Shown here one piece after another: positions 52,369 to 54,923 of a DNA stretch of 54,923 bases (position 1 is its first letter; every line of letters begins with the position of its first letter). Origin of the DNA: an uncultured Mordavella sp. GTDB lineage: Bacteria; Bacillota; Clostridia; Lachnospirales; Lachnospiraceae. The translations under genes were made by a program, and so were the position numbers. Below the pieces are notes generated by a model. The model had not been told where the DNA came from, ran no database searches, and worked only from the letters and a program-made list of their open reading frames with translations. The stretch spans positions 1-54,923 of the forward strand of contig CABPCP010000009.1 in the NCBI GenBank assembly GCA_902406105.1, given 5' to 3'.

Positions 52369-54042
52369 ATGTTACGCAGTTTGCATGTGAAAAATCTCGC
52401 GCTGATCGACGAGATCGAAGTAGAATTTGAAGAAGGCCTAAATATCCTGACAGGAGAGACGGGAGCCGGGAAGTCTATTATTTTGGGTTCTGTGAACCTG
52501 GCTTTGGGAGGAAGATATACGAAAGATATCATCCGGAACGGGACGGACTACGGCTTTGTGGAGCTGACGTTCCAGGTTGAGAATCCCCGGCAGGAAGAAA
52601 AGTTAAAAGAACTGGATATCTTCCCGGAAGAAGGGATGGTGGTCTTAAGCCGCCGGCTGATGGAAGGCCGCAGTGTGAGCCGGATCAACGGAGAGACGGT
52701 GACCATGGCGCTCTTAAAAGAAGTATCCCAGGTTTTGATCGATATCCACGGACAGCATGAGCATCAATCCCTTCTTTACAAAAAGAATCATCTGGAGATC
52801 CTGGACGCTTTCGCAAGAGAGGAAGCGGGAGCGTGGAAGCAGAAAGTCCGGGAAGCTTACCAGGCTTACAAAGCCTGTTGGAAGGAATTGGAAGAAGCGG
52901 GAATGGATGAGTCCCAACGGGCGAAGGAGCTTTCTTTCCTGGAATTTGAGATAAAGGAAATTGAAGAAGCGGCGCTTGTGAAGGGAGAGGACGAAGAATT
53001 AGAGACGCTCTACCGGCGTATGGCAAACGGCAGGAAGATCGCCCAGGGAGCCGCGGAAGCTTATCGCTATACAAGTGAAGATGGAGACAGCGCCAGCGAG
53101 AATCTAAGCCGGGCGATCCGCGCGCTTGCGGAAGCGGCTGACTGCGATGAGCGTGCCAGACAGCTTCAGGACCAGTTGATGGAAGTGGACAGCCTTCTCA
53201 ATGATTTTAACAGGGAACTGTCGGATTACAGCAAAGAGTGTGAGTTTTCAGAGGAAGAATTTTATGAGACGGAAAATCGGCTCAATGAGATCAACCGTCT
53301 GAAGGTGAAATACGGAAATACCATCGAAGAGATCCTGGATTATCAGGGACGTCAGGCAGAGAAAATGGCCAGGCTGGAGGATTATGAAACATATATCCAG
53401 GGCCTGAAAGAGAAAATGGAACAGGAAAAGGAGAGGCTTTCTAAAGCCTGTCAGGGATTAAGCAAAATCCGGAAAAGCCAGGCGTCCATCCTGGAGGAGG
53501 CAGTCCAGAAAGGACTGGAAGAATTAAATTTTGCGGATGTGCGCTTTCAGATCCATTTTGAGACATTGGAAACCTATACGGGAAATGGAACAGACGATGT
53601 GGAATTTATGATCTCCCTGAATCCGGGTCAGCCGCTGCGTCCGCTGAAGGATGTAGCCTCCGGCGGAGAATTGTCCAGGATCATGCTGGCGATCCGTACG
53701 GTGATGGCAAAACGGGATGATATTGAAACGCTGATCTTTGACGAGATCGATGTGGGGATCAGCGGAAGGACCGCGCAGAAAGTATCTGAGAAAATGGCGC
53801 TGATCGGCAGGACCCACCAAGTGATCTGTATTACCCATCTGGCTCAGATCGCCGCCATGGCAGATTCCCATTATGTGATTGAAAAAACGGTGGAAAAGAT
53901 GGACACTAAGACCCAGATCCGGAAGCTGGATGAAGAAGCCTCTATTCAGGAACTGGCCAGGATCTTAGGAGGCGCCAAGATCACGGACCGGGTTTTGGAA
54001 AATGCCAGAGAGATGAAAGAACTTGCAGGAACTGCAAAATAG
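52369..54042 (+). CDS. recN: DNA repair protein RecN
   Basis: SMC-like ATPase that assembles at DNA double-strand breaks. It is 557 aa. The Walker A motif GETGAGKS occupies 29-36 after LRSLHVKNLALIDEI; long coiled coils span about 150-380; the C-terminal half has the ABC signature ASGGELSRIMLAI and Walker B TLIFDEIDVGISG. ATG 52369 gives the conserved N-terminus and follows GGGAGG by only four bases; the GTG at 52354 has no ribosome site. Confidence 0.95.
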   Translation: MLRSLHVKNLALIDEIEVEFEEGLNILTGETGAGKSIILGSVNLALGGRYTKDIIRNGTDYGFVELTFQVENPRQEEKLKELDIFPEEGMVVLSRRLMEGRSVSRINGETVTMALLKEVSQVLIDIHGQHEHQSLLYKKNHLEILDAFAREEAGAWKQKVREAYQAYKACWKELEEAGMDESQRAKELSFLEFEIKEIEEAALVKGEDEELETLYRRMANGRKIAQGAAEAYRYTSEDGDSASENLSRAIRALAEAADCDERARQLQDQLMEVDSLLNDFNRELSDYSKECEFSEEEFYETENRLNEINRLKVKYGNTIEEILDYQGRQAEKMARLEDYETYIQGLKEKMEQEKERLSKACQGLSKIRKSQASILEEAVQKGLEELNFADVRFQIHFETLETYTGNGTDDVEFMISLNPGQPLRPLKDVASGGELSRIMLAIRTVMAKRDDIETLIFDEIDVGISGRTAQKVSEKMALIGRTHQVICITHLAQIAAMADSHYVIEKTVEKMDTKTQIRKLDEEASIQELARILGGAKITDRVLENAREMKELAGTAK

Positions 54043-54073
54043 AAGGATGGAAAAAGAGAAAACTCCATATACT

Positions 54074-54106
54074 AAGACAGGCATCGGAAATGATGCCTGT
54101 CTTTTT
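54074..54106 (+). terminator. Terminator after recN
   Basis: A 12-bp stem AAGACAGGCATC/GATGCCTGTCTT with loop GGAAAT and a T-run. It separates recN from spoIVB. Confidence 0.92.
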
Positions 54107-54131
54107 AAGTTGAAAAGAAAGGAACAAAACT

Positions 54132-54923
54132 ATGAAAAAATACTGGTATCGAAGGATTTTGATCATGATCGTAATATTTACCGCGGCTACGGGAGGAAGC
54201 TGGTATCTTATTCACAGCTACCGGCAGCAGTTCCCCAAAGAAGTCAGCGCCGATACATCGGATGAGACCATGGTGATACCGGGAGGCATGCCAGTAGGAA
54301 TTTATCTGGAGACAGAAGGAGTAATGGTTCTTGGAACAGATGAAATAGAAGGGATGGACGGAAACGAATACGAGCCGGCCCAGAATCTGGTGCAGGCAGG
54401 CGACTATATCGTAGAAATGGATGGGACAAGGATCCATAATAAATCGGAATTGATCCAAGCGGTGGAAACCCTGACAGAAGAGGATGTGGTGCTGACAGTG
54501 GTAAGAAACGGACGGACCATAGACGTCAGGACCCAGGCGGTGCAGTGCCCTGGGGGAGAGTATAAGCTGGGAATCTGGGTAAGGGACAATACCCAGGGAC
54601 TTGGAACGATCACATTTTTGAATGTGGACAGCAAATTTGGAGCGCTGGGACACGGCATCCATGATACAGATACCAGTGATCTTCTGGATATTTCGGAAGG
54701 GACCCTCTATGCGACCAGTAAGATCGATATCCAAAAAGGGGCCAACGGAACTCCCGGAGGTATGGAGGGAATCATTGTCTACAATAATTATAATATCCTG
54801 GGAACGGTAGAGAAAAATACAGAAGAAGGAATATACGGCACCATCCAGCGTATAGACACCTTATTCTCTGATCAGGAGCCTATGGAGACGGCGGCCAAAG
54901 AAGAGATCCAGGAAGGCACTGCC
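54132..54923 (+). CDS. spoIVB: SpoIVB peptidase, N-terminal part (runs off the window)
   Basis: Serine peptidase (S55) made in the forespore and secreted into the intermembrane space, where it triggers pro-sigma-K processing. The visible 264 residues include a membrane segment (about 8-27, RILIMIVIFTAATGGSWYL), a PDZ domain (about 85-140, LVQAGDYIVEMDGTRI) and the peptidase start with GLGTITFLNVDSKFGALGHGIHD, whose His (in GHGIHD) matches the catalytic His region. The catalytic Ser motif lies beyond the window. AAAGGAA precedes the ATG. The gene normally follows recN in Clostridia and Bacilli. Confidence 0.93.
   Translation, partial: MKKYWYRRILIMIVIFTAATGGSWYLIHSYRQQFPKEVSADTSDETMVIPGGMPVGIYLETEGVMVLGTDEIEGMDGNEYEPAQNLVQAGDYIVEMDGTRIHNKSELIQAVETLTEEDVVLTVVRNGRTIDVRTQAVQCPGGEYKLGIWVRDNTQGLGTITFLNVDSKFGALGHGIHDTDTSDLLDISEGTLYATSKIDIQKGANGTPGGMEGIIVYNNYNILGTVEKNTEEGIYGTIQRIDTLFSDQEPMETAAKEEIQEGTA

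Overview
The window looks like chromosome of a spore-forming Clostridia member, most probably Lachnospiraceae. The evidence is the set of sporulation genes (gpr, spoIIP, the complete spoIIIAA-AH operon, spoIVB), strong AGGAGG ribosome sites with frequent TTG and GTG starts, Gram-positive SOS and sigma-A style promoters, a sortase-type surface protein, and gene orders typical of Clostridia (rimP-nusA-ylxR-ylxQ-infB-rbfA-nrnA-truB-ribF-rpsO-pnp and asp23-nusB-xseAB-ispA-dxs-tlyA-nadK-argR-recN-spoIVB). Almost all genes are on the + strand; only rpsT and a membrane metallophosphoesterase are on the - strand. No rRNA, tRNA, CRISPR array or transposase gene was seen.

Layout. 1-172: tail of an upstream gene (with an in-frame TGA) and its terminator. 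196-1852: an SOS cassette, a Y-family polymerase plus YolD-like protein behind a perfect LexA box. 1898-4384: DegV, a small membrane protein and a frameshifted radical SAM gene. 4450-6168: ilvN-ilvC. 6179-7149: a phosphoribosyltransferase-like gene bracketed by two inverted arms, each made of a long hairpin plus three 22-bp-spaced GGTGTACC repeats; this is the most unusual structure in the window. 7165-10060: rpsT (-), gpr with a tandemly repeated 3' end, and spoIIP. 10068-15210: a type IIA topoisomerase pair and a NudC-type Nudix hydrolase. 15409-19500: an AT-rich 1363-residue predicted wall-anchored protein that differs in composition from its neighbours. 19561-30776: the large translation and RNA-metabolism operon ending with rpsO and pnp. 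30811-37220: an alkyltransferase, then a LysR regulator, POT peptide transporter, PepT, M18 aminopeptidase and YitT protein that together suggest peptide uptake and breakdown. 37260-38450 (-): metallophosphoesterase. 38512-43431: spoIIIA operon. 43485-45164: prfC. 45177-54923: a housekeeping run from asp23 to a truncated spoIVB.

The sporulation genes fit together. SpoIIP degrades peptidoglycan during engulfment, SpoIIIAA-AH builds the mother-cell side of the feeding-tube complex, SpoIVB signals from forespore to mother cell, and Gpr degrades small acid-soluble proteins at germination. Likely sigma-E promoters precede spoIIP and spoIIIAA. The housekeeping operons combine ribosome maturation (RimP, RbfA, TruB, TlyA), transcription elongation (NusA, NusB), RNA decay (NrnA, PNPase), isoprenoid synthesis (Dxs, IspA), cofactor supply (RibF, NadK) and DNA repair (XseAB, RecN).

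Starts were moved where a Shine-Dalgarno sequence and family N-termini pointed to a downstream codon. Every stretch between genes is under 300 bases; their promoters, leaders, terminators and repeats are listed below. Family assignments rest on motifs and gene order read by eye, with no database search.
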